Origin: Streptomyces sp. NBC_00683
GTDB taxonomy: Bacteria > Actinomycetota > Actinomycetes > Streptomycetales > Streptomycetaceae
Length of the DNA stretch: 64,000 bases
Direction of reading: 5' to 3'
NCBI RefSeq assembly: GCF_036226745.1
Contig: NZ_CP109013.1
Coordinates: 7,006,001 to 7,070,000 of the forward strand
The notes beneath the pieces were generated by a model, which searched no databases, was not told the origin of the DNA, and saw only the letters and a list, made by a program, of their open reading frames with translations. This document shows, in pieces, positions 1 to 9,309 of the stretch (its first letter is position 1; each line of letters begins with the position of its first letter). The translations under genes and the position numbers were made by a program.

Positions 1-597
1 GGAGACCCGGGCGGCGGGCTGTGCCGCACTCAGTTCCCGTACGAAGGAGGTCAGTCCAGGGGCCGCTTCGGCGGCCCGTCCCGACGTCAGTGCCCCGGGG
101 CTCACCGTGACCGGTGTCCGGTACCCGAGCCAGGCGACGACGGCCGACCCGCCGCCGAGCTCCCCGAGGAGCGCCTCGGCATCGCGCCGTAAACGCCAGT
201 AGTGGTCGAGGTCGACTCCGGCGCCCGGCACCAGTACGGCGATCCGTCCGGCCCGGGACAGATCCCCGAAGACCTCGGCGGTGCGGCCGCCGTCGCGCCC
301 GTCGAACGCGAGGAAGTGCCGGGCGGACCCGGCCATGTCCCGCAGTGAAGCGGCGCGCTGCCGGTCCCCGTTCCGGGCGGCCATGCGCTCGGCCGCCCGG
401 ATACCGTCACGGTTCGCGTCGTAACGCGCCGCCAGCGCGCCCGGGGCCGCGGTGTCCAGCGGGCCGAGGGCCGCCGGGGCGGGTGCCGGAACAGCGGCGG
501 GGCGGGCCGCCCCCGAAACCGGCAGTGCCACGGTCGCGGTGACGAGCGCGGAGAGCAACGCGCGACGCAAACGGCTGCTGCGTGGGCGGGACGCCAT
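1..597 (-). CDS. Exported alpha/beta hydrolase (DUF1023 type), 3' end outside window
   Basis: The first 199 codons of a leftward gene are visible and the frame is still open at base 1. The product begins with a basic stretch (MASRPRSSRLRR), a hydrophobic core and an Ala/Pro-rich segment, which reads as a signal peptide of about 30 residues. Further on come GRIAVLVPGAGVDLDHYW and AVVAWLGYRTP, the entry to the alpha/beta-hydrolase fold in the secreted DUF1023 family common in Streptomyces. The ATG at 597-595 is preceded by a good ribosome site, GGAAGGA. The nucleophile elbow and the rest of the catalytic triad lie beyond the window, so activity and substrate cannot be judged. Confidence 0.8.
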   Translation of the reverse strand, partial: MASRPRSSRLRRALLSALVTATVALPVSGAARPAAVPAPAPAALGPLDTAAPGALAARYDANRDGIRAAERMAARNGDRQRAASLRDMAGSARHFLAFDGRDGGRTAEVFGDLSRAGRIAVLVPGAGVDLDHYWRLRRDAEALLGELGGGSAVVAWLGYRTPVTVSPGALTSGRAAEAAPGLTSFVRELSAAQPAARVS

Positions 598-744
598 GGG
601 TGGTCCTTCCGTACCGGATGTGCCTGATGAATCCGGTACCGAAGCTATGGACCGCCCCGTGTGGTCGGCGTCCCGCTGAGGAGCGCACCTGTCACGTAGC
701 TCTGGAGTACTACGAGTAGGGGGTGCTCCGCCTCCAGATGCCCG

Positions 745-1500
745 CTACGGGCGACGCCGGGGCTTGCCGCGCTTGCCCCCGCCGGACGCCCCGCGGGGGT
801 TCTTGCCCGTCGCCTTGCCGGCTGCGGGCTTGCGCGGTGCGCCGCCCTTCTTCTCCGGGCGCTTGGCCTTCGGCTGCGGGGGTGTCGGGGGGCGGCCCCG
901 GGTGCTGTTCACGGTGCGCCCGCGGACGATCCCGATGAACTCCTCCACCAGATCGGTGGTCCTCTCCTCCGGCCAGGACAGGGCGATGCGCGACTCGGGC
1001 ACGTCCGAGAGCGGCCGGTAGGTGAGGTCCTTGCGGTGGTACAGACGGGCCAGCGACTGCGGGACGACGAGCAGCCCCACCCCGGCCGCCACCAGCTCGA
1101 CGGCGTCCTCCGTCGTCGCGGGGCGCTCCAGCGCGGGCCGGCCCGGAGGACGCTCCCACTCCAGGGTGTCGTCGAGGGGGTGCAGCACGATCTCGTCGGC
1201 GAGATCCGCGGCCGACACCTCGTCGACGGCCGCCACGAGGTGGTCCTTGGGAACCACGACCACGGTCGTCTCGGTATAGAGGGGGATCGCGCTCAGATCC
1301 GTACGGTCCACCGGGAGGCGTACGAAACCGGCGTCGGCGTCGCCGCCGCGCAGCACACCGGCCGCCTCGGCCGCGGGGACGCCCACGAGGGTCAGCGGGA
1401 CGCCGGGCAGCCGCTCGTTCCAGATCCGCACCCATTTGGTCGGGGTCACGCCCGGGACGTAGGCGAGCCGGAACGAAGAGGGGGTTTCCGAGCCTGTCAC
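745..1500 (-). CDS. LysR-type effector-binding domain protein lacking the HTH
   Basis: The 251-residue product starts directly with the periplasmic-binding-like fold of LysR regulators. FRLAYVPGVTPTKWVRIWNE is beta strand 1, and the two-lobe domain ends near residue 195 (VEEFIGIVRG). The N-terminal winged helix (about 60 residues) that binds DNA in this family is absent. Instead there is a C-terminal tail of about 55 residues rich in Lys, Arg, Gly and Pro. It is divergent from the DUF5997 gene at 1538, with 37 bp between the starts, and the pair is probably co-regulated. Whether it still binds a small molecule, nucleic acid (through the basic tail) or a partner protein cannot be told from sequence. 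Confidence 0.8.
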   Translation of the reverse strand: MTGSETPSSFRLAYVPGVTPTKWVRIWNERLPGVPLTLVGVPAAEAAGVLRGGDADAGFVRLPVDRTDLSAIPLYTETTVVVVPKDHLVAAVDEVSAADLADEIVLHPLDDTLEWERPPGRPALERPATTEDAVELVAAGVGLLVVPQSLARLYHRKDLTYRPLSDVPESRIALSWPEERTTDLVEEFIGIVRGRTVNSTRGRPPTPPQPKAKRPEKKGGAPRKPAAGKATGKNPRGASGGGKRGKPRRRP

Positions 1501-1537
1501 TCCGCCAGGTTACCGGCCGTGGTCGGAGGCGGCGCAC

Positions 1538-1963
1538 ATGCTCGATACCCTGGACACCATGACGTCGCACCAGACCACCCAGACAATGAAGCCCGCCACC
1601 GCGGCGAAGAAGCTGGGTGTGTACCTCGAAGCCACCCCCGCCGAGTTCCAGGAGGGCGTCGTCTCGCGCAGCGAGCTGAACGCACTCCAGACCGATCCGC
1701 CCGAGTGGCTGCAGGAGCTGCGGCGCAACGGTCCGCACCCCCGGCCCGTGGTCGCTTCGAAGCTGGGCATCTCCATCGCCGGCCTCGCGCGGGGCGGAGT
1801 CACGGAGCCGCTCACCACCGAGCAGATCGACGCGCTCAAGAACGAGAGCCCCGAGTGGCTGCAGAAGGAGCGCGCCACCCAGGCCGAGGTCCGCAAGGAA
1901 GCGGTCCGCATCAAGGAGAAGAACGCGGCGCGGTCCGAGGAGTCCGGCGACTCGCGTTCCTGA
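1538..1963 (+). CDS. DUF5997 family protein
   Basis: A 141-residue acidic, soluble protein with no signal peptide or membrane segment. It contains two related modules: EFQEGVVSRSELNALQTDPPEWLQELRRNGPHPRP and a later QIDALKNESPEWLQKERA, each holding a PEWLQ core. The ATG at 1538 is preferred because GGAGG lies at 1525-1529; ATGs at 1559 and 1583 are alternatives. I recognise it as the actinobacterial DUF5997 family, which often sits divergently next to a LysR-type effector-domain gene, as here. Its biochemical role is unknown. Confidence 0.8.
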   Translation: MLDTLDTMTSHQTTQTMKPATAAKKLGVYLEATPAEFQEGVVSRSELNALQTDPPEWLQELRRNGPHPRPVVASKLGISIAGLARGGVTEPLTTEQIDALKNESPEWLQKERATQAEVRKEAVRIKEKNAARSEESGDSRS

Positions 1964-2026
1964 CGCGGGCCGGGGCGGTGACGGCCGCCGGGTCCCGAAG
2001 CGGTGAGGGAACCCGGCCGCACGGCT

Positions 2027-2671
2027 CTACTCCGCGCTCTGCGCCCCGGTGTAGGCCGCGACCGTCGCCGCCGTCGTGGCCGCCACGACCTCCGGGTCCG
2101 CGCCCGACGCGGCGTACGCGGCGCCCCACTCGTGGCCGGAGCGCGCCATGACCGCCCTCGCCTCGGGCGTGGACTGCCAGGCGGCGGCCTCCTCCGGCGT
2201 GATGTCGCCGCCGGCGAGGTGCGTGGCGAGGCCCAGAAGCGTCAGGTCCCAGCCGATCCCGACCGCTCCCGGCCCGAACTGTGCCCGGAACTCCTCGGGC
2301 ACCACGGCCACGTGTTCCAGCTCGAACACCGTCCGGCCGTCGCCCTCCGGCACGAGCCGTACCTCGACCTCGCTGAACCCCGGCTCCGGCCCGAACAGCC
2401 AGGACACCCGCAGGCGCCCCGGCGGGACGCACTCGAGGATCTCGCCCCCGGCGTTCCCCTCCAGCTGATAGTGGCCGCCGACCACGAACTCCCCGCTCAC
2501 GGGCAGGAACCAGCGCCCGATCCGCTCGGGCGAGGTCACCGCGTCCCACACGTCCGTGGCCGGCGCCTCATAGATGCGCCGCAGCAGCACCGTGCCGGCC
2601 TCCTGAGCCCCGCCCTGGCGCGTGCCGACCTCGCGGTGCACCTTGTCGATCTCGTCGACGATGCCAGTCAT
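2027..2671 (-). CDS. SRPBCC (START/AHSA1-like) ligand-binding protein
   Basis: 214 residues with the helix-grip fold typical of the AHSA1/START superfamily: LLRRIYEAPATDVWDAVTSP at the N terminus, then IGRWFLPVSGEF, the FEL strand and a C-terminal helix containing GIGWDLTLLGLATHLAGG. The ATG at 2671 is chosen because GAGGAAG lies just upstream and the ATGA overlaps the stop of a decayed ArsR gene. In many actinobacteria such a protein is translationally coupled to an ArsR repressor; here the regulator is broken. A role in stress response or small-molecule binding is inferred from the family only. It converges with DUF5997. Confidence 0.85.
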   Translation of the reverse strand: MTGIVDEIDKVHREVGTRQGGAQEAGTVLLRRIYEAPATDVWDAVTSPERIGRWFLPVSGEFVVGGHYQLEGNAGGEILECVPPGRLRVSWLFGPEPGFSEVEVRLVPEGDGRTVFELEHVAVVPEEFRAQFGPGAVGIGWDLTLLGLATHLAGGDITPEEAAAWQSTPEARAVMARSGHEWGAAYAASGADPEVVAATTAATVAAYTGAQSAE

Positions 2672-2807
2672 GTCCGCCCACTTCCTCTGCCGGTCCGCGC
2701 TCGCGCCTTCTCCCGCAGATGCTGAGACACTGCCGACCGGGACCGAGCTCCAGTATCCGGCGCCGGACCGGGGCCCCGAGAACGTCGAAGGCGTGCACAA
2801 CGGCCAC
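2668..2807 (-). pseudogene. Remnant of an ArsR-family repressor upstream of the SRPBCC gene
   Basis: On the minus strand, GTG codons at 2807 and 2798 open a frame reading VVHAFDVLGAPVRRRILEL, the first helices of an ArsR winged-helix repressor. A shift then leads to a second frame that reads AVSQHLREKARARTGRGSGR and stops at 2668. AVSQHLR is the ArsR recognition helix. About 25 codons between the two helices and most of the C-terminal half are missing. The stop still overlaps the SRPBCC start in an ATGA arrangement, as in intact ArsR-SRPBCC pairs. The two fragments are in different frames, so no functional repressor can be made. Confidence 0.75.
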
Positions 2808-2852
2808 TGTGCCGCTTCGCGCTTGCACAAGCTGACGCCCAAGCAGTAAATC

Positions 2853-3937
<1,085 letters not shown>

Positions 3938-4025
3938 GCGACGCACGCGCGGCCGCCGGGCTGCGGGAAACGACGAAGACCGCGCCGCCGCGCAGCGCGG
4001 GCGGAGAAGCGAACGAGGAGATGCA

Positions 4026-5180
4026 GTGAGCGTCACGGCAGCCAAGGGATTCACGGCGGCGGGCATCGCCGCCGGAATCAAGGAGAGCGGCGGACCGGAC
4101 CTGGCCCTCGTGGTCAACAACGGGCCCCGTCGCGCCGCCGCGGGCGTCTTCACCTCCAACCGCGTCAGGGCCGCACCCGTCCTCTGGTCGGAGCAGGTAC
4201 TCAAGGGCGGCGAAGTCACCGCCGTCGTCCTCAACTCCGGTGGTGCCAACGCCTGTACGGGCCCCCAGGGCTTCCAGGACACCCACGCGACCGCCGAGAA
4301 GGCCGCCGAGGTCCTCAGCGGTCACAGCGCGGGCGAGATCGCGGTCGCGTCGACCGGACTGATCGGCCTGCTGCTCCCCATGGACAAGCTGCTTCCCGGC
4401 ATCGAGAAGGCCGCAGCGGCCCTGAGCGAGCACGGTGGCGAGAAGGCCGCCATCGCCATCAAGACGACCGACACCGTGCACAAGACCGCGGTCGCGGGCG
4501 GCGAGGGCTGGACCGTCGGCGGTATGGCCAAGGGCGCCGGCATGCTCGCCCCCGGCCTCGCCACCATGCTGGTCGTCCTGACCACCGACGCCGACGTGGA
4601 CACCGCGGGCCTCGACTCCGCACTGCGCGACGCGACCCGGACCACCTTCGACCGGGTCGACTCCGACGGCTGCATGTCGACCAACGACACCGTGCTGCTG
4701 CTCGCCTCGGGCGCGAGCGGAATCGCCCCCGGGCAGGCCGAGTTCGCGGCCGCCGTCCAGACCGTCTGCGCCGACCTCGCGCGCCAGCTGATCGGTGACG
4801 CGGAGGGCGCTTCCAAGGACATCCGGATCGAGGTCATCAACGCCGCGACCGAGGACGACGCCGTCGAGGTGGGCCGCAGCATCGCCCGCAACAACCTCCT
4901 CAAGTGCGCCATCCACGGGGAGGACCCCAACTGGGGCCGTGTCCTGTCCGCCATCGGCACCACGAAGGCGGCCTTCGACCCCGACCAGCTGAACGTCGCC
5001 ATCAACGACGTGTGGGTCTGCAAGAGCGGCAGTGTCGGCGAGGACCGCGACCTCGTCGACATGCGCTACCGGGAAGTCAAGATCACCGCCGACCTCGCCG
5101 CAGGCACCGAGACGGCCGTCATCTGGGCCAACGACCTCACCGCCGAGTACGTCCACGAGAACAGCGCGTACAGCTCATGA
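4026..5180 (+). CDS. argJ: Bifunctional ornithine acetyltransferase / N-acetylglutamate synthase
   Basis: ArgJ moves the acetyl group from N-acetylornithine to glutamate, so the arginine pathway runs as a cycle. The 384-residue precursor contains [14 protein letters not shown]; Thr180 in ATML is the residue after the self-cleavage point and the catalytic nucleophile in this family. [10 protein letters not shown] and the C-terminal [10 protein letters not shown] are conserved. The GTG at 4026 is chosen because GAGGAG sits five bases before it. The stop overlaps the argB start by ATGA, implying translational coupling. Whether it also uses acetyl-CoA (fully bifunctional) cannot be read from sequence. 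Confidence 0.97.
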   Translation: MSVTAAKGFTAAGIAAGIKESGGPDLALVVNNGPRRAAAGVFTSNRVRAAPVLWSEQVLKGGEVTAVVLNSGGANACTGPQGFQDTHATAEKAAEVLSGHSAGEIAVASTGLIGLLLPMDKLLPGIEKAAAALSEHGGEKAAIAIKTTDTVHKTAVAGGEGWTVGGMAKGAGMLAPGLATMLVVLTTDADVDTAGLDSALRDATRTTFDRVDSDGCMSTNDTVLLLASGASGIAPGQAEFAAAVQTVCADLARQLIGDAEGASKDIRIEVINAATEDDAVEVGRSIARNNLLKCAIHGEDPNWGRVLSAIGTTKAAFDPDQLNVAINDVWVCKSGSVGEDRDLVDMRYREVKITADLAAGTETAVIWANDLTAEYVHENSAYSS

Positions 5181-6151
5181 GCGCCGCGAGGAAGCACACG
5201 GCGCTGCCGAAGGCCCAGATCCTCATCGAGGCGCTGCCCTGGCTGACCCGGCACAACGGCAAGACGGTCGTCATCAAGTTCGGCGGCAACGCCATGATCG
5301 ACGAGGAGCTGAAGGCCGCGTTCGCGCAGGACGTCGTCTTCCTGCGGCACGCCGGTCTCAAGCCCGTCGTCGTGCACGGCGGCGGTCCGCAGATCAGCGC
5401 CCAGCTCGACAAGCAGGGCCTGGTCAGCGAGTTCAAGGCAGGCCTCCGCGTCACCACGCCCGAGGCCATGGACGTCGTACGCATGGTGCTGGCGGGCCAG
5501 GTCCAGCGCGAGCTCGTCGGCCTGCTCAACCAGCACGGCCCGCTCGCCGTCGGTATGACCGGCGAGGACGCCCACACCATCACCGCGACCCAGCACCGCC
5601 CGATGATCGACGGCGAGGCCGTCGACATCGGCAGGGTCGGCGAGATCACCGCCATAGACACCGGAGCCATCCAGGCGCTGCTGGACGACGGCCGGATCCC
5701 GGTCATCTCCTCCATCGCGCGCTCCGCCGAGGACAACCACGTCTACAACGTCAACGCCGACACCGCCGCCGCGGCTCTCGCGGCCGCGCTCAACGCCGAG
5801 ACGCTGATGGTGCTCACCGATGTCGAGGGCCTCTACGAGGACTGGCCCAACAGCGACGACGTGATCAGCCGGCTCACCGCCACCGAGCTGGAGAAGCTGC
5901 TGCCCGATCTCTCCAGCGGCATGGTGCCCAAGATGCAGGGCTGCCTGCACGCCGTACGCAACGGCGTCGAGACCGCCCGCGTCATCGACGGCCGGGTCCA
6001 GCACTCGATCCTGCTGGAGATCTTCACCGACGAGGGAATCGGCACGATGGTCGTGCCCGACGCACAGGCCGACGCACAGGCCGGCGCACCGGCCGATCCA
6101 CAGACCGACGTACACACCGAGACGCAGCCGCACGCGCAGGGGGAGTCATGA
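5177..6151 (+). CDS. argB: Acetylglutamate kinase with unusual C-terminal tail
   Basis: Phosphorylates N-acetylglutamate; usually the arginine-feedback-controlled step. The 324-residue product has the amino-acid kinase landmarks KFGGNAM (residues 34-40), [10 protein letters not shown] and [15 protein letters not shown]. The catalytic domain appears to end at IGTMVVPD near residue 295. It is followed by about 30 residues of low-complexity Asp/Ala/Gln/Pro/Thr sequence beginning [11 protein letters not shown], encoded partly by a tandem 12-bp repeat; this is longer than usual for ArgB. It overlaps argJ and argD by four bases each, so the three genes are probably translationally coupled. Confidence 0.97.
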   Translation: MSAARKHTALPKAQILIEALPWLTRHNGKTVVIKFGGNAMIDEELKAAFAQDVVFLRHAGLKPVVVHGGGPQISAQLDKQGLVSEFKAGLRVTTPEAMDVVRMVLAGQVQRELVGLLNQHGPLAVGMTGEDAHTITATQHRPMIDGEAVDIGRVGEITAIDTGAIQALLDDGRIPVISSIARSAEDNHVYNVNADTAAAALAAALNAETLMVLTDVEGLYEDWPNSDDVISRLTATELEKLLPDLSSGMVPKMQGCLHAVRNGVETARVIDGRVQHSILLEIFTDEGIGTMVVPDAQADAQAGAPADPQTDVHTETQPHAQGES

Positions 6152-7344
6152 GCAACGAGCAGTTCGCGCAGCGCTGGCAGGGGGCGCTGATGGACAACTA
6201 CGGAACCCCGCAGCTGTCCCTGGTCCGCGGCGCGGGCGCCCGTGTGTGGGACGCCGACGGCACCGAGTACCTCGACTTCGTCGGCGGTATCGCGGTGAAC
6301 GCCCTCGGCCACGCGCACCCGGCCGTCGTCGAAGCCGTCTCCGCCCAGGTCGCCTCACTCGGCCATGTCTCCAACCTCTTCATCGCCGAACCGCCCATCG
6401 CGCTCGCGGAGCGCCTGCTGCAGCTCTTCGGCCGGACGGGCAAGGTCTACTTCTCCAACTCCGGCGCCGAGGCCAACGAGGCCGCCTTCAAGATCGGCCG
6501 GCTCACCGGGCGCAGCCACATGGTCGCGACCGACGGCGGCTTCCACGGCCGGACCATGGGCGCGCTCGCCCTGACCGGCCAGCCCAAGAAGCGCGAGCCC
6601 TTCGTGCCGCTGCCCGGTGACGTCACACACGTGCCGTACGGCGACGTCGAGGCGCTCCGGGCCGCGGTGACGACCGACACGGCCCTGCTGATCATCGAGC
6701 CCATCCAGGGCGAGAACGGTGTCGTCGTACCGCCCAGGGGCTACCTGGAGGCAGCCCGGGAGATCACCCGGGCCACCGGCACCCTGCTCGTCCTGGACGA
6801 GGTGCAGACCGGGATCGGGCGCTGCGGGCACTGGTTCGAGCACCAGGCCCACCAGGGCGTCGAGCCCGACCTCGTCACGCTCGCCAAGGGCCTCGGCGGG
6901 GGACTGCCGATCGGCGCGACCGTCGCTTTCGGTGCGGCGGCCGACCTGCTGAAGCCCGGCCACCACGGCACGACGTTCGGCGGCAACCCGGTCGCCTGCG
7001 CCGCCGGTCTCGCCGTCCTTGACACCCTCGCCGCCGACGGCGCCCTGGACGAGGTGAAGCGGCTCGGCGAGAAGATCAGGGACGGTGTCGAGGGGCTGGG
7101 CCACCCGTTGGTCTCCCACGTCCGCGGCTCAGGCCTGCTGCTGGGCATCGTGCTCACCGGGCCCCTCGCGGCGCAGGTGCAGAAGGCGGCCCAGGAAGCC
7201 GGACTCCTGGTGAACGCTCCCGCCCCCGATGTCGTACGGCTCATGCCGCCACTGATCATCGGCGACACCGAGGTGGACGCGTTCCTGCGGATTCTGCCCG
7301 GAGCCCTCGACGCGGCCCACGGGGACGGACGATCCGGAGAATGA
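6148..7344 (+). CDS. argD: Acetylornithine aminotransferase (PLP)
   Basis: Converts N-acetylglutamate semialdehyde to N-acetylornithine with glutamate as amino donor. The 398-residue class-III aminotransferase shows [14 protein letters not shown], the cofactor-contacting [12 protein letters not shown], and Lys247 in TLAKGLGGG as the Schiff-base lysine. [19 protein letters not shown] is the phosphate-binding stretch from the neighbouring subunit. It starts within the argB stop (ATGA) and is followed by argR after 10 bp. Family members can also act on succinyldiaminopimelate. Confidence 0.97.
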   Translation: MSNEQFAQRWQGALMDNYGTPQLSLVRGAGARVWDADGTEYLDFVGGIAVNALGHAHPAVVEAVSAQVASLGHVSNLFIAEPPIALAERLLQLFGRTGKVYFSNSGAEANEAAFKIGRLTGRSHMVATDGGFHGRTMGALALTGQPKKREPFVPLPGDVTHVPYGDVEALRAAVTTDTALLIIEPIQGENGVVVPPRGYLEAAREITRATGTLLVLDEVQTGIGRCGHWFEHQAHQGVEPDLVTLAKGLGGGLPIGATVAFGAAADLLKPGHHGTTFGGNPVACAAGLAVLDTLAADGALDEVKRLGEKIRDGVEGLGHPLVSHVRGSGLLLGIVLTGPLAAQVQKAAQEAGLLVNAPAPDVVRLMPPLIIGDTEVDAFLRILPGALDAAHGDGRSGE

Positions 7345-7354
7345 GGCGACGACG

Positions 7355-7891
7355 ATGACCGAGGCGCAGGAATCCGAGCACGGCGGGCCGTCGGTGCCAC
7401 AGACCCGCACCGCCCGCCACCGGCGGATCGTGGACATCCTGAACAGGCAGCCGGTGCGCTCGCAGAGCCAGCTGGCCAGGCTGCTGGCCGACGACGGGCT
7501 GAGCGTCACCCAGGCGACGCTCTCCAGGGACCTGGACGAGCTCGGCGCTGTGAAGATCCGCAACACCGGCGGCGAGCTGATCTACGCGGTGCCCAGCGAG
7601 GGCGGCTTCCGTACCCCGCAGGCACCGCTCGGCGGGTCCGCGAAGGAGGAGCGGATGCGCAGGCTCTCCTCCGAGCTGCTCATCTCGGCGGAGGCCTCGG
7701 CCAACCTCGTGGTGCTGCGCACGCCGCCGGGCGCCGCCCAGTTCCTCGCCTCGGCCATCGACCAGGCCGAACTCCAGGCGATCCTCGGCACGATCGCGGG
7801 TGACGACACGCTGATGCTGATCAGCCGTGACCCGAACGGCGGCCAGGCACTGGCCGACCACCTGCTGCGGCTCGCCCAGAACGAGCGCTGA
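7355..7891 (+). CDS. argR: Arginine repressor
   Basis: 178 residues. The N-terminal winged helix (about residues 20-90) has the recognition segment [15 protein letters not shown] at 50-64. The C-terminal hexamerisation and arginine-binding domain carries GTIAGDDT at 145-152, whose aspartates contact L-arginine in known ArgR proteins. A long N-terminal extension of about 20 residues is common in Streptomyces. As the last gene of the arg operon it is probably autoregulated through the argC operator, and it should also act at argH. No other arginine genes (argF, argG) are in the window. Confidence 0.96.
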   Translation: MTEAQESEHGGPSVPQTRTARHRRIVDILNRQPVRSQSQLARLLADDGLSVTQATLSRDLDELGAVKIRNTGGELIYAVPSEGGFRTPQAPLGGSAKEERMRRLSSELLISAEASANLVVLRTPPGAAQFLASAIDQAELQAILGTIAGDDTLMLISRDPNGGQALADHLLRLAQNER

Positions 7892-7902
7892 GCGGCCGCC
7901 CG

Positions 7903-8601
7903 TCAGTAGCGCGTGATCGCGGTCGGGCCGGACTCGGTCCCGACCGCGATGTGCGGACGCCGGGCCGGGTCGGCCCACGCCAGGATCCGGTCCATGTCGG
8001 CGGCCGGTACGGAGACACAACCGGCTGTCGCGCCCTTGCCGTTGACGTGGAGGAAGATCCCGGCACCCCGGCCCCGTACCGGCCGGTGGTAGTTGAAGCC
8101 GATCACGAGCGCACGCGCGTACTGGGTCCCGTACGTCACCAGATGCTCGGCCTCGTCCGCCCGGCAGTCCGCGGACAGCGGCTCCACCCAGCGGTTGTAC
8201 GCCCGCGACTCGTTGTCCTGGCACCACCACGAGCGCTCGTTGACCAAGCGGTACGGATAGCGGGTCCTGTCCGGGGCGGCAGCGACGCCGAAGGCGTACG
8301 GCAGGTCGTACAGGCCGGTGGGCGTGGTGTTCGTGCCCTGCGTACGTGCGGCACCCTCGGTCAGTCCGTTCGCCCCGAAGCGGGCAGGCGCTGAACCCGC
8401 ACGGACCCAGGTCCCCGACCGCCGGTCCCACCACGTCACCGTGCCCGTGGTGGAGTCCGTGCCGGGGGCCTCGGCGGTGATCAGCTGGCTGCCGCCGCCC
8501 GTGTCGGCCAGCCGTTCAGGGAGGGGCGCCGGTTCTGCCGGCCGGGCCGCGAGGGACGCCAGCGCCAGCAGAACCGACACGGTCACCAGGGATCTGCGCA
8601 T
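7903..8601 (-). CDS. Exported L,D-transpeptidase family protein
   Basis: 232 residues. MRRSLVTVSVLLALASLAAR is a signal peptide. The C-terminal half matches the YkuD fold: FLHVNGKGATAGCVSV carries His185 and the likely nucleophile Cys195, a form of the HxxxxxxxxxGC motif. Upstream motifs WWCQDNESRAYNRWV and TYGTQYARALVIGFNY are typical of the secreted actinobacterial subgroup. Its natural job is probably peptidoglycan 3-3 cross-linking or a related transfer; no lipobox or wall-binding repeat is visible. It converges with argR, 11 bp away. The active-site serine/threonine before Gly-Cys is replaced by Ala here, a variant seen in this subgroup. Confidence 0.85.
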   Translation of the reverse strand: MRRSLVTVSVLLALASLAARPAEPAPLPERLADTGGGSQLITAEAPGTDSTTGTVTWWDRRSGTWVRAGSAPARFGANGLTEGAARTQGTNTTPTGLYDLPYAFGVAAAPDRTRYPYRLVNERSWWCQDNESRAYNRWVEPLSADCRADEAEHLVTYGTQYARALVIGFNYHRPVRGRGAGIFLHVNGKGATAGCVSVPAADMDRILAWADPARRPHIAVGTESGPTAITRY

Positions 8602-8665
8602 GTTCCGGACCGTAAGGCCCGCGGCGGCGCGGCCCCACCGCGCCTGCTCCGTACGGCCCAGCGCC

Positions 8666-9265
8666 TCACCCCGCGGGCGGCGCCGGCAGGGCGGGCAGCG
8701 GCAGGGGAAGACCCGGCAGCCCGTCGATGCTGGTCGCGATGTACTCCTTCTTCCCGAAGTACGCGCTCAGGCTGGCGTCGTCCTCGCGCCGGAAGCGGTC
8801 GGCGTGCAGGGTGCGGTCCTCGTCGTACGCCATGAAGGGCACCCCGTATCCGCAAGTGTCCCGGATCAGCTCGGCCGTCACCACGATGATGGCGCGCAGC
8901 CCGTGCGGAGTCGGGTCGACCGAGGGGAAGTGGCCGAGCAGGGTCGGGAACCGTGGATCGTCGCGGAAGACCGGTTCACCGCGGCCGTGCACCCGCACGA
9001 TGTTCGGCGGCCCCTGGAAGGCGCACCACATCAGCGTGATGCGCCCGTTCTCCCGCAGGTGGGCGACGGTCTCGGCGTTGCTCCCCGCGAAGTCGAGGTA
9101 GGCAACGGTCCGTTCGTCGACGACGGCGAACGAACCGCTGACGCCCTTGGGGGAGAGGTTCACCGTGCCGTCGGCATCCAGAGGGGAGGTGGCGGTGAAG
9201 AAGATGTGCTGCTCCTCGATGAAGGTCCGCAGCCGTCCGTCGATACGCTCGTACGTTTTTCCCAT
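8666..9265 (-). CDS. Pyridoxamine 5'-phosphate oxidase-like flavin protein
   Basis: 199 residues with the split-barrel flavin fold. The start LRTFIEEQHIFFTATSPLDA, the strand VNLSPKGVSGSFAVVDERTV and GRITLMWCAFQGPPNIVRVHG are the FMN-contacting segments of the PNPOx-like superfamily. The C terminus is a short Pro/Leu/Ala-rich tail. The ATG at 9265 gives the standard length; a strong ribosome site is not evident. It is probably an FMN- or F420-dependent oxidoreductase; substrate unknown. It lies downstream of the HEAT-like gene on the same strand after 44 bp. Confidence 0.85.
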   Translation of the reverse strand: MGKTYERIDGRLRTFIEEQHIFFTATSPLDADGTVNLSPKGVSGSFAVVDERTVAYLDFAGSNAETVAHLRENGRITLMWCAFQGPPNIVRVHGRGEPVFRDDPRFPTLLGHFPSVDPTPHGLRAIIVVTAELIRDTCGYGVPFMAYDEDRTLHADRFRREDDASLSAYFGKKEYIATSIDGLPGLPLPLPALPAPPAG

Positions 9266-9309
9266 GAAGTGAAGTATCCGTCGCCGGACGGCTCGGCCCG
9301 TAGCGTTTC

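Noticed and set aside
1036..2151. Long plus-strand frame across the LysR-like gene and DUF5997
   Set aside because: It is a shadow frame: Arg/Gly/His-rich with no domain, while the overlapping frames carry clear families.
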